Assembly (NCBI GenBank): GCA_944990035.1
Contig: CALYLX010000077.1
Span: 248,001 to 312,000, forward strand
Direction: 5' to 3'
Length of the DNA: 64,000 nucleotides
Source: Clitopilus passeckerianus
Lineage: Eukaryota; Basidiomycota; Agaricomycetes; Agaricales; Entolomataceae
This document shows, piece after piece, positions 37,681 to 48,673 of the stretch. Position 1 is the first letter of the stretch. Each line of letters begins with the position of its first letter. The notes beneath the pieces are model-generated. The model was not told where the DNA came from and did no database searches. It saw only the letters and a program-made list of their open reading frames with translations. The position numbers and the translations under genes are program-made.

Positions 37681-38457
37681 TGCTTGAGCCCTCAGATCGA
37701 TGTCTTTACCGAGGACGCATGCATGGCCTCAGTTCCCCTGGCCTATCGCCACTGATGTTAACGGAAGAACAGGATTTCGAAGAAGGAGCACATTGCAAGC
37801 GTATTGAAGTGAGTAAACAAATTCCTGGAGCTTGGTCGGTCATTCTAGATAAAGTAAGCGGAGCCGCGTCCAGGCCCCGAACCCGAACTGTGTTTCTTAG
37901 AAATCAGTTGGACCCCACCTAGGCAGGGATTGTGCCGTCGAACAGCTTGTACTGCTCTTTCTCCCGCGATCCTGTAGGGGGTTTCTGGTCGTTTATATTC
38001 ACGAGTTACCTGGCTCGAGTAGTGAGTCAGTAAGCAGATCTTGTCAGGTCAGAGCCGTAAACGAACATACCTCGAATAACATCACCCTCCTTGGGCCTCG
38101 AGCATACGAGGTACGACACAGCAAGAAGTGTCATTTCTTCCAAGAGACATGAGAAATGGCTGGGGCTTTGATTCGGAGGTCTATCCTAACCGGTCCGGTG
38201 CTCGGCCCGTTTTCCGGTGGTTCCAACACGGATTTTTTGGCACAAACTCGCTCCGTGTCGAGGTCAAGGGGAGCGTTCAACGACAACATATGCTGACATT
38301 CAAACTGAATAATGTACATTGAGTCAGAGTATATAAATGATCCATAAAGTTTATTCCGAAGGGGTCCCATATGTGAAGGCGAAAGCAAGGGTCTACGACG
38401 ACGAGATTCGAGATTCGAACCTCCTCGACAGACGTCTCGGCCAAAAGCGACGAAATA

Positions 38458-39264
38458 TCTTCGGTGGTAGAAATGGATTGCTCCCGTACGCGTTCATATC
38501 TTCCGTTGCCTTCCACATTGCCAAGGATCTACGGGTCGGTATGCTCCTTGTCTGTGTTGCCACGACCTACAAGCATTAATGGAACCCCTCTCAGGTAACC
38601 TGTAAGGGGAAATCGTTAGTAATATAATATGACTCATGGAAGTGGGATGCCTACATGATGATTTCTGTTGATAAGGCAGGCGATGGGTAGGACGTTGCGT
38701 CTGCAGAAAGGGTAAGCGAAGGTTTACGACAAGCGAGGCAAGGCGTACCGTCTCTGTCAGTCTTACGATCCAGCACGTTCCACGGGTTAGAAGCCTGGAG
38801 TATATCTTCGTTCGGGCCTCTAGTCTGTGGTGGGTGAACTTGGGTAGGAGCCGGGGGTGGTTGCGGCTAAAGGTAAGGACTGCGACCAGCGTCTTGAGTT
38901 CGAGAAGGAGTCGGCACCGAACTTGGAGCCGTTGTTGGTTCGGGTGCACTGGTGATTACAATCTTCCTCCCTGCCGTTATAAACTTCCCTCCAAAAAAAG
39001 CCACATTACTGCAACTATTCATAAAGTCGGGAGGTGCTGCTCATTCGTGAGCTTAAAACGTTCACAAAGAGATAGGTAGCACTTACAGACTTGGCGTATT
39101 GGCGGAATACCATGCTTCCGATATTCGCTAGTACCGACGTCTATGGTCTCGCCATAAACCTCTGTGACCTGATCTCTCAGAAGCATGTTGCTCCCATTGG
39201 TGACCACACGAAACGGGGGCGGCCCAGAGCTGCCAGAAGGTGACAAGCCGTTTGGAAGTGCCAT
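38458..39264 (-). pseudogene. P2: decayed copy of P1
   Basis: The order of exons 1 to 4 is preserved. Exon 1 (MALPNGLSPSGSSGPPP, VVTNGSNML, VTEVYGETIDV) and block 2 (CSNVAFFGGKFITAGRK) are almost identical to P1. A TGG codon in P1 corresponds to TAG at 38867-38869, ending the frame after RSPYL, and about 13 nt are missing from the last exon near 38525, which shifts the frame. The motif block lies before the stop, so a truncated protein of about 105 residues with both blocks could still be made. I rate it a pseudogene with that caveat. Confidence 0.7.
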
Positions 39265-40133
39265 CATATTCCAAGCAGGTGCTAGAGAGGCAGGTTGCGA
39301 CAAGCTGGGAGGAGCGGTCTATTTAGCTCATCCTGGTAGGCATGGTCGACTTTTCTGGCCGAGAGAGGTTGTGAGCACAACTGTCAGATTGTGACCCAGG
39401 AGATGACTTGGAGAACGTACGTCGGCGCAATTCCGTCAACGGAGGTCACTGGTCAGCTGTTTCCCTTAAAAGGACATGTCCAATGTTGGACAATAAGGAT
39501 TTCTTTACACGGCGAAAACTACGCTAAAGTGACTTAGTTGTCAGTCAACGGTTGCCTGGAAATGCAATAGACGCCTACCGGTGTGGTTCCATGCTATTAT
39601 TCCTGAGGATGGGTTTGCAAAGATCTCCATAAGGGCTGCCTTATTGCCGGACACACAAGAACGGCAGTGTCGGTGCGATTGCCTCCCGGCCGTGTCCTAA
39701 GGCTCACCGGAGCCTTGAGGATGGCATAGCCGAGCGTTGGAGATGTAATTGTTGTCCTTGTTCCAGAGAGGGAACGAACTTGTTTGTTCGGGTAACATTG
39801 GCGACGGCGGCAAGGACGACGTCAAAACGTTGAGCAAGGGTTTGCTTAGACTGTTCGTGTTTGGTCCAGTGGAATTTGCCAAATGAGTCCATGGACCTAG
39901 CCACATAGACGGCCATCCACGTTTATTAGTGTCACCCACATCCAGGCGTTTTCCCTCTGAGACTTGAACCTATGGTGACTAATTTTAAATTAAAGAGTGC
40001 GTCGGAACTAGATGAATACAGAATAATCTACGAGATAGCGAACGATCTCTATTGTCCGTCAAAAATTTAATGATCCTTGTTCTAGTCGATATCAAATCGA
40101 TATATAATCAAGGCACTCGGATGAATTCAGTTC

Positions 40134-40310
40134 TTGTACGACTTTGTGGCCACCTTCGAGGTCGGCGGGGTACCATGGTACCTATTCTCCTCGACCAAGC
40201 TCACTCTGCCCATCGGGATTGTTGTTGACAACGAGCTCAACATCAAAGGCTGCATAGACTGGGTTGGATATTCTATCCCGCGCCTATCTGATATCTGCCT
40301 GGAGAAGAAA
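40134..40310 (+). pseudogene. Possible aminoglycoside-phosphotransferase-like relic
   Basis: A short open stretch reads VVDNELNIKGCIDW followed by a hydrophobic-proline segment. It resembles the region after the catalytic loop of fungal APH/choline-kinase-like proteins, where a nucleotide-site D-N-x-x-I-x-G-x-I-D-W pattern is typical. The catalytic H-x-D part is not preserved and there are no flanking exons, so at best it is a fragment. It lies opposite a possible third exon of gene U; the two readings compete for the same bases. Confidence 0.3.
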
Positions 40311-40353
40311 AGGCGTCAGTTCCTGAGCCATGTATCGTCGGGTAGGGGGGACC

Positions 40354-40900
40354 TTACCTTGTCTGGCTTACGGCGAGGGGCCCCGGGCCAGCTGTAGACT
40401 GACGGCCTTGGGAATGACGTGGTGCGCCACCATGACCTGGCTGGTATTGGGCTACACGGGCAACCTGGGAGCTGGGGTATTGTGCTGGAGAACCTCTCGC
40501 CTGAGGGTGATAGTTAGGCGCCTCGGATGCATGACTCGTCCAAGAGGTCGGTGCATCCTGGTAGATGACGACCCTTCGAACCGTGGTGCTGCAGCCTGAG
40601 CCTTCGACGATGCAGTTCTTAAGATTATTCATAAAGTTAACCGTGACTACGATGACGAGGTGAGTATTATGGTTTCGATGAAAAAAACGGAGGGCATAAC
40701 TGACAAGGACGTCTGCGCTCAGGTAACTGAGGCGTACTTCCAGGCGCAACGTGGACGGTATATTCTTCGGCGCAGAAGTCTCTTTCGATCTGCCCGAAGT
40801 GCGTATCACGACAATTGGAGAGCTCGTTGATAGTGTCGCCAGTCGGACCCTCGGTGGAGGTTGGAGTCCAGTATCTGGTGTAAGTCCTGTTCTCAGGCAT
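40354..40900 (-). CDS. U: unknown protein of the NN..GG-motif family
   Basis: Exon 1 40900-40705, intron 40704-40647, exon 2 from 40646. Reading to the first stop at 40354 gives 162 residues. Alternatively a GTAAGG donor at 40357 and an acceptor at 40299 add an exon to 40127 and give 218 residues, close to P1's 223. The first exon is polar and ends with EEYTVHVAPG. After a phase-1 intron comes VNFMNNLKNCIVEGSG, aligned with P1's DFMNGCSNVAFFGGK, then VRRVVIYQ and a His/Ser/Pro/Gln-rich tail (QARGSPAQYPSSQVARVAQY). It is thus a diverged relative of P1 inside the extra DNA of unit 2. No domain recognised. The donor is non-consensus (GTCAGT), so the splice is less certain. Confidence 0.45.
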
Positions 40901-43205
40901 GACGACTTTGGAAGACTTAGAGGACTGAATAGTAGTGGAGGCAGGAAGAAGAAGGTAAGGAAGCAGCAACTCATACGTGCTCTTCTTAAACATATCGGTG
41001 AAGTCCTGAAGGAGCTATGCAGGCTGCGGAGGTTTGCATATTCGCTTCCAAACTTCGAAATCAATCGGCGGTAGCGAACATACGAAGTGAAAGTCGTTCA
41101 CGAGGGTCGTAGATTGCAGTGACAGCACCTCATATGGGATGAAACGGGCAACGTGCCCTGCAACATTTTCATTTCCTCTTCATAGATCTAGATTACGGGA
41201 GCGTTCAGGTTATGGCTCCGAACTCGGTGGATGGCGATATTTCGAAGAAGAAGAAAACAGAGCGGAAACACGCATTGTGAGTGCAGATTTCCGCTTCTAT
41301 CTGCATAGCCCTTTTTCAGCATGATCAGGACACAGTTTCGAGCACGGGAGACCCACGGAAAACCAGCATTGGCCAAGGACCACACCCCATTCTTCAGTGT
41401 TGGCGATCTTTTTCAATGGATACTAGATGTTTGATGTCATCTCGATTAATCTATGTAAATCGTCCACGTCAACCCAGGGACGTGTCATCTCACGGCGTTG
41501 GACTGAGCGATCATGAGGTACGAACACTGATCCCGGTGCACAGAAACCAGAAATGCGGGAGTAGGAGTTTTATCACTCATGACTTAGAAGTATCTTCAAT
41601 GCATGAGTCTTATATTGGCTGAGATCTTTCCCTCAACTATTTCTTCAAAAATGGAGACCCTGCCTAAGAGGTGTCACATTCAGTGGAGATACTTATGACC
41701 AGCGGTAGTTCCATCCCCCCACGATGAAAATCACCTGAGTTTACCTGAGGTACACGTTTATGGAATGGACCCGAGAAGACACAGCTTATTTATACAAACG
41801 CCCGCTGACGGCTGACCTAGCGCGGACAACCTGCACTCTGGGGAAAATCAAACAAATCGGTCATTTCACGCTAGCAGTCTTAACAATCGATATTATGCTA
41901 TGAGCCAAGCTCGTGGCGGGGGGGAACACCTTGCTAGTGGTTCGAAGCTCTGACCCCTTTCCGGTACTAAGGCCGACAAGATTCACGATATCTCACGCGT
42001 AAGAGGGTAGAAGGCAAGTGGGCACGGGGCATCGTCTTCTTTTGATTGTGTATTTACTTGAACCGTACAAGGAACTGTCAAATATTCACATTAAGCTGTG
42101 GGCTAACCCCATTATTGGTGTTGTCACAAAGCTTAAATAACTCGGCAACTGTGACTCCACACAGCGAGGACAGCAGTCTGTTGTTGAAGGGCATTTAAGT
42201 TTGATTGATATGGACAATCGCGTTCCTGAGCGCGAAGTGAGCCCATTCTCCCACACCGTTCCCTTCTCTGATCGCAAAAGACCATGAATTGTACTCGTGG
42301 AATCGGAAAGTAGGGAGTCACCCAAACAAAACCCGCCTAGTTCGAAAGACCACAAAGCCGCGGGGGGAGGAAATAATCCGAGGAATCGATATGTGGGTCT
42401 TGACACTGCGCTTTCGCCTCCTACGAATAGAAGTGCCAAGGTATCGGGAAAAGGCTGGTTACAGTAAAGTGCAAATGGCAACAGTGTGAGCTTTCATTGG
42501 GTTATCCTGGGCGCAGCCGCCTCAATCCAGAAGGCGTCCCGCTTTTGTCGGTTCCGCTTCAGTTGAGATGAATGGCGAGGGAGAAAATCATTTCTCAATT
42601 GCCCTCGTATAAGCTAGCCTGAGCTGAGCCGCCATCCCCCCGTTGCCCACCTCCAGATCCGGTAAACGATGGGGATAAAGGAATTTACTCGCGAGTCCTC
42701 TTGAAACCTGGGAAAGGGATTTCAGTGCTAACATATTGTGGATCAGACGGTAGTTATCAAACGAAGGGGTAGGGCGATAGTACTTCCGGCTGAGTACATT
42801 AATGGAGACATGGGACGGTTAGGGCAGCAAATTCGGTGGATTAAAGTGCAACGGAGCGTAAATCTTACTTGCAACCGGATGGTACTTTCCGGGCTCCATT
42901 TATCGATAGTACACCTCTCGCTGTTCCCACGTAAAGGCGACGAATCCATCTCCAAACGTTGCCATTCCTCGACTACGAACGTACTACAGTACCAACAAGT
43001 AACAGCCTCAGTTTGAAGGGCCATACGGGTGCATGGGTGGCACATATAAATGATCCCATCAGGCTTACATGTTGAAGGCGATGTAGTGTTCTTGGTCGGC
43101 CGCGTCAAAGGTTTTCTTTGTTCATTTAGCTTCATTACTTCTTTCTTTCGTGGAGGGCCTGTCTGACAATCTCATATCGTTTGTCCTTGTTCCGCGCTTA
43201 CACTT
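40901..43205. other. Extra DNA of unit 2 without supported genes
   Basis: About 2.3 kb absent from unit 1. Open frames are short; the longest (42086-42481 minus) has no family features and overlaps frames on the other strand. I saw no terminal inverted repeats, long terminal repeats or transposase motifs to explain the insertion. Confidence 0.4.
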
Positions 43206-43698
43206 GAAACGGATACTCTGCCACCTAAATTTTCATCAGTAGATGCGGCCTTCCGAGGCAACGTACTCATTTCTCCAGGTACAAGCTGTGGAACGTGGAA
43301 TCCCTACCACGAGGCAGATGGGTTGTTCGGCTTAGCTGTTGGGTAATGTTCGTCTGAGATCTGACCCTGGCTGATGTTGACGTAACACTGCCTTCCAGAA
43401 ACATCCGAGTGCTCGACAGCTATTGTTCCAATATGGACAATTTGGCAAAACTCGTACTCCCCTCAACGACTGAGCGTTCACCGTCTCGGAAGCGATTCCT
43501 AGAATGTTTTGTCTATCTTGACTCGGGGATGAGAGTGAGCGCAGCCATCCTTCATCCTAACGCAGCATCTAGCTCGGATATAACAGGACAGTTAGGAGGA
43601 TACACTTCCACATCCAATCTACCTCTCTAAACCCTAAGCTTTACCACTCCACTACTTATCTCGCAACCTTACTTTTCTCTCTTTCTGCGCTGAACAAG

Positions 43699-43996
43699 AT
43701 GTCCCAGTCGCCGAGTGCTCGTGGCAGCGACCGCGATCGTCGTCCTTACGCCGGTGGTCCGCAAGACCAATACGACGTGCGTTACTCCACAGAGCTCGTC
43801 ACCCCACCTCCAATATGTACCCTGACGAGCGCCAAACCCGAAGTGGATCTCTCAACGCTCAGCCTGAGGGTGCCGCCGACGGTGATTCCGGCTCGTGGAA
43901 CACTAATACCCATGAATGGAGCACTCGTATCACACACGCAGATTTTGCTGCCAATCGAGTTGCAAATGGCGGCAGGGATGTCATCACTGTTGAATC
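43699..43996 (+). pseudogene. Q2: truncated and frameshifted copy of Q1
   Basis: Starts MSQSPSARGSDRDRRPY like Q1, but loses one base after CGTTACTCCA near 43786, shifting the frame. About 600 bp that hold the end of exon 1 and exons 2 to 4 of Q1 are missing: the sequence jumps from the VANGG region straight to the Q1 3' flank near 43990 (ATAAATATTATTTCGGACAA). The motif exon is therefore gone. The upstream TATA has decayed. Clear pseudogene. Confidence 0.85.
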
Positions 43997-44213
43997 TCTG
44001 TGTATAAATATTATTTCGGACAATCACTATGCATCTATTTTATCCTTCATGCTGGGCCAGCGGCTTTGAAACACTCGATTCCCCTTCGAATCTTAATCAA
44101 GTGGCCTTGTGGTATATCCAGTCACCAGCCTGATAGACCCTTGTTACTGGATTACTTCACTGAATTTCAACCTGTGGATTTCGTTCTCTATGAACCTCCG
44201 AGTCGTAACAATT

Positions 44214-44977
44214 GAGACCAGACTCGGATCCAGCATGTATAGAAGGACCCTGAGGATCACGTTAATCTCGCGCTTATACAATGCCTCGTCGACGACGGAG
44301 CTATTGAGATACAAACTCATTGTCAAGCGGAAGCATTTTGCGTTGTTCTTCCAGGACGTTTTGGTCAGGAAAACCGGCCCGACTACCCCGACGGTTACCA
44401 GTCACTAAACGCGACGCTCCTGCCCTTGTTTTCTTCCACCACCCACATCCGCACTTTCTTAGTACCTGTGTCCTCATTGCTCTGTGGGTCCAGCAATGAC
44501 TGTTTGCATCTGTCTTCGACCTCGCAACGGTCTTTGTTTACCGCGCATTGCCTTGCTGCGACCGTTTCTTTCGAGCTGTGGAAATCCGACACATCTCAGT
44601 CATTGTCAAATGTTGACTTGGAACCTTGTTCATTCTGGACATGGACACAAAGGTGGAAGAGGCATCTTACCCCCCAACTCTCCTACTTAGATGCTATTTC
44701 CGCCCTCTACCATAGCCGAGCAGCGCCTTGAGGACGAGCGCTGAGCACCGTATCCAGTCGAACACGCGTACGTGTTCACTGCCTTCATGTCATTGTATCA
44801 AGCCAAGTTAACAGCTTTTGTCTAGTCAAATCCAGATATCGCTCATCATGAACATCCATTCGAATCGGATGTGCTCAGTCCTGGCGGCATTTACCGTTGT
44901 AAGGATGCTGACTCGACTGAACTTAGAGGTCATTGCACCGCCTACTACCCTCTGCCCAGAGCTGTAGCGGGGAATTC
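44214..44977. other. Spacer upstream of gene R
   Basis: About 0.76 kb without a supported gene. The ACGGTCTTTGT-type phrase near 44530 and its surroundings resemble sequence near 46520 upstream of gene S, hinting that R and S and their flanks arose by duplication. Confidence 0.35.
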
Positions 44978-44985
44978 TATAAACA
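44978..44985 (+). promoter_or_regulatory. TATA box of gene R
   Basis: TATAAACA 128 bp before the R start codon, with a pyrimidine-rich leader between them. Confidence 0.5.
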
Positions 44986-45105
44986 AGGGGTCACTTGCCT
45001 GAAGGTTCGTTCTCCTCTAAATCGTATCCTTCCGCCAGCTAATACCTTGATCCGCCTCCCAGCTCCTGATCCACTCTTGAAATCGCCTCTATTCTGACCT
45101 GCTAC

Positions 45106-45956
45106 ATGTCTGAACGGCCACCGTATGGTTCGTCGCACAGGACTTATTCAAATGTCCAATCTCAAGTATCTGCGTACTCCCACTCCCGCCAGGGTGAACA
45201 GCGTCAAGTCAATTCCACCGACCCCAGATCCCAACCCCAGCGCTTTGGATCTGCCATAGACAACCACTCGTCCGTATTGAGCCCTGGCCATTCTGCGCAC
45301 GGCACGAGCGTTGGAAATCCGGCCACACGATGTATTCATCTACAACAAGGTCACCACGAAATTCATTTCAATCGGGAGAACTGGCAACCACCCGCCAGCT
45401 CCATGACGAATGGCTCTAGCGCCATGTATGTCGGGAACAACTGTGGCTCCGTCAACTTCGTTGGCGTCGACATGTACGCGCATGTCGACGCTACTGCGGT
45501 CGAGGTTGGGAAGAACGATAGGAGGGGTAGGCCGGCGTGGTATACCGCAGACCTAAATAAATCTAGAGGAGGACCCGGTAGGTTTACGATCTTTTCAGTA
45601 CCTCAAGAGAGATGTCCTGACTTCGTGTTGATTGACCAGCTGCCGTGTATGCGTTCAACAACGTAGAACAGCTCACCTTTGATGGTGCCGAACCACGCAT
45701 TGAGACCGCTTGCGGGTTCGTTACTCGCGTTCAGAACTCGGACGGCGTCGCTATTCCAGAAACGAACGAGCGGGAGAAAGAGAGTGAGTTTTTCGTCTCG
45801 CTCGTGATTACTAGTGCTTTTAACTGATACATTCACTTAGGGAAGCTGTCTGCGATTTGGAAAGTTGACCCTGTATCTGTCGAGGCCAGTCCCCAAACTG
45901 CTCACTCTTTAGCTCAAACGCAAGATGGGCCGGGTACGAGCAGTTGTAGGCCCTGA
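45106..45956 (+). CDS. R: unknown protein of the NN..GG-motif family
   Basis: Exons 45106-45577, 45640-45783, 45841-45956; 243 residues. The N-terminal 100 residues are Ser/Gln/His-rich and disordered. Block 1 has MYVGNNCGSVNFVGVDMY and ends with ATAVEVG, very like S (MNVGNNATHATVFG). Exon 2 is exactly 144 nt with phase-1 introns on both sides and carries YAFNNVEQLTFDG, the family motif, then an acidic/basic helix (ETNEREKE). The tail is short and polar. No signal peptide, transmembrane segment or known domain. The intron donor after GGP is standard (GTAGGT) and the frame sum closes. Confidence 0.65.
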
Positions 45957-47233
45957 GCTCGTGAACATATGATGGAGGCGAATTGGCATTCTTTTACTTT
46001 TTCAATTGGCCTTAATATGGGCTCTCGTTGGACTTTATGGCTACGAAATGCAGTTATGTTGCCTCATGATGAATACCCTGTACTATTTCTATCGTACTGG
46101 ATGATTATACTCCTCGTAAATGTGTTCGTTGCGCCAAACGTGAAGTGATGGAATCTGGATCTGAATGGATTGCCATACTCAATCGCTTGGGTTCCCGCCC
46201 TCGATAAGCAGATTCCTAGAGGATGTGTCAATCATTCATTTCTATCTAACGCTAACCTCACGGTTCCTCTATTAGTCGAGTCAAACATAGGCTAGCCAAG
46301 CTTGTTAAATTGCCCTGCCGAGAATACTTGATGAGACTCGCAGCGTGAGAACGAAATTCCTTTCCGGCCACCTCCCTTCAATTTCGGATCGTGTCTCCAA
46401 GTCTACCACAACCTTTGTTTTTTGCAAAACACTCATGCGCTCTGTCTTGATCTCACAATTACGACATGAATGTTTTGAAGTTTAAGAATTCCTGAGGTCT
46501 GATCGCATCCGTCATTGCCTATGCGACGGTCTTTGTCTATCGCACTTTTCCTCCTCGCGGTTCCTCCAAACTTATCTAGGTTTCTCTCAGATCTAGGCAT
46601 CCTACTTGGCTCGAATCTGACTCGGGAACCCCAACGCTCACAGCTATACTCTTGGACACACAAACACCTCTATTGTCCGCTTTCGGATTCTCCGGCGATT
46701 CCGTCGAAACTTGAAATCGCTGTCCACTTCTGATCAACACGAGCCCGGCGTCATACGATTTCTAGTAATTTGGCGCCCTAGATGTATGCAAGGTCCAGCT
46801 GACTGACTCCGAGTCAGATTTCACGTAAACCACACCGCCCCTCCATGACTTCCGGTGACTTATCACGCGTTCACAGCATTTGTCCCAATCCAGTTAAGAT
46901 CGTCGGCCGCTCAGAGAGGATACTTGAACTTCCTTCTCTGTATCTGTTTCGTCGACGGATACAGTTACGGTTACGAAGACACTGACTCAGCTCAGCGAAT
47001 TCTCGCCCTAGGCCCAATGTCAATGTCGCCAACTCCAAATGCCCGCGATCTATAAGAAGAAACCGGATCCAGAGGATACGAAACCCGTCCGCCCGGGCTT
47101 TTCCCCTTCCATTCCACCTCGCTCTCTTACGTCTCGTCCAAGCCGCCAAGCCAGTCTTCCCATCCACCAACTCACATCCACTCCCTACCTTCATATCCAA
47201 ATATCCTTCCACTCTTTCTCTTTGCTTGCTTCG
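45957..47233. other. Spacer upstream of gene S
   Basis: About 1.3 kb without a supported gene. A TATAAGAA at 47051-47058, 183 bp before the S start, with CT-rich leader (CCACTCTTTCTCTTTGC), is the likely core promoter. Confidence 0.45.
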
Positions 47234-48157
47234 ATGTCATACTACCGAGGCCCTCCCTATTCTCCCTCCGGCTACTACTCTCCCGGCCCACCCCAGTTCT
47301 CAGACCCCCGCGCAGGGCCACCATACCTAACACACACCTCTCAACGTTACCCCCACCAATCTCCAGGTTCCCCAGCCTCCAACATACCCCCCCCCCCCGT
47401 ATCCTCCTCCTTCTTATCCCCAAAATGGCTCCTATGCTCATGAGCTCCAACACGGCGGAGGAAACAGGGTCCAGCATCGTTCCTCTATCCTCCCTTCCCA
47501 ACTTCGTGCAGACAGCACACGACCACTCATGAACGTCGGGAACAATGCCACGCATGCGACGGTGTTCGGTCGGAACGTCCACTTGTACGACGAGAACACC
47601 ACCTTCCACCTGAGCGAAGATGAATATTTGGCAGGGCAGAAGCCCAGACGGGTAAAGGAGTGTGAGGATCTCGTTTTTGAGAACCAAGGGATGAGGAGAC
47701 CGAGTATGTTTGATTCTCTTATGTTAAGCAGGGCTTGGAACTGACTGGCTATTCGTGTATAAACAGGCATCCAAAGGCATTTTGAAGGTGTCCAGCGTAT
47801 GACGCTCGTTGGAGGGACGTTCACCGTTGGCGCGAGACGAGTGGACCATATTGGACCTGAAGCCGATCGTGCAGAACCTGGAGAGAGGTATGGGCGTGCG
47901 CAGAGGGAGAGTAAGTCCGCGTCCAACTCAACTCGGTCCACCATATCCAAGTATGCTGATGTTTCTTTTGTACAGTTGACGAAGCTGCGAAGGAGGTGGA
48001 GAGACGTCTTGAAGCGAGTCGAGCCCGGCATGCTCAACGTTTTCAGCGTTCACAGACACGCATTCAAGAAGCTCCTCCCCACCGAGTTCCTCACCTGCAA
48101 AGTCAGGCCCGGGCTGGGGACTCAAGTGCATCCCAGGGTATTATTCGTCGACGCTGA
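47234..48157 (+). CDS. S: unknown protein of the NN..GG-motif family
   Basis: Starts MSYYRGPPYSPSGYYSPGPP, a Pro/Tyr/Gly/Ser-rich disordered region. A run of 12 C at 47387-47398 creates a frame problem with two explanations: an intron 47399-47444 (GTATCC...CATGAG, 46 nt, phase 0, frame restored, 249 residues) or one extra C in the run, in which case PYPPPSYPQNGSYAHE is coding. Block 1 is MNVGNNATHATVFGRNVHLY with DENTTFHL. Exon 47767-47910 is exactly 144 nt, phase 1-1, with RHFEGVQRMTLVGGTFTVG, the best-kept form of the motif. The last exon (47976-48157) is an Arg/Glu/Gln-rich helix (DEAAKEVERRLEASRARHAQ) likely to form a coiled coil. Function unknown. Confidence 0.62.
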
Positions 48158-48673
48158 GTTACGCTCAGCCTCGAGGATCCTGGTTCCGGGAGGTTTGGGT
48201 GTTATTGAGAGTCATGGATTGGAGAGCATTCGGTGGGACAGTGATGATTTTGTACGGACGTAACGGACTTTAACGAATTCTATACTTTTTTTTACGACTT
48301 CGAGGAGGTTGGGATTAGGATGGTCCGTCTTTACGTATACCCTCTATGATAAATTGAATTATGCTGAACCGGAAGGTTTTGACATCTGGCCTTCGGGAAC
48401 GCCACCCACCATGTATGTGACATAACCTCAAGTTGTATTTCTCGTGGCGTAACCCGCACCGCCTCTGCATTAGATTGATTCAAAACTCACTCACAGCCCA
48501 AGCATTTGTTCCAGTCTCGTTTTTTCTTGGTAGTAAAAGGACGGAAGAGATCGTTGTTCGCTCCTTGGAGTGTAGTATGAAATAAGCAGTAAGCTAGGAC
48601 TCAACCTGAGCTATCTTGCCATTCGACTCGTCTGCAATACGTTTAGATTTTAGGGAAGTGGTGGGTAGAGTCA
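48158..48673. other. Convergent 3' region
   Basis: About 0.5 kb between the ends of gene S and the membrane-protein gene. No gene seen. Confidence 0.5.

Larger units (their letters stand above)
37476..44213. repeat. Tandem segmental duplication, unit 2
   Basis: Right member of the duplication, starting about 30 bp after the end of unit 1. All three genes shared with unit 1 are broken here. Unit 2 lacks the 720 bp that hold exon 1 and promoter of the secreted-protein gene, and holds about 3.5 kb of extra sequence (39690-43206) carrying gene U. The divergence looks like old duplication followed by relaxed selection. Confidence 0.82.

Noticed and set aside
38400..38425. A tRNA B-box-like GGTTCGAATCT on the minus strand
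   Set aside because: No A box or cloverleaf could be found at the right distance.
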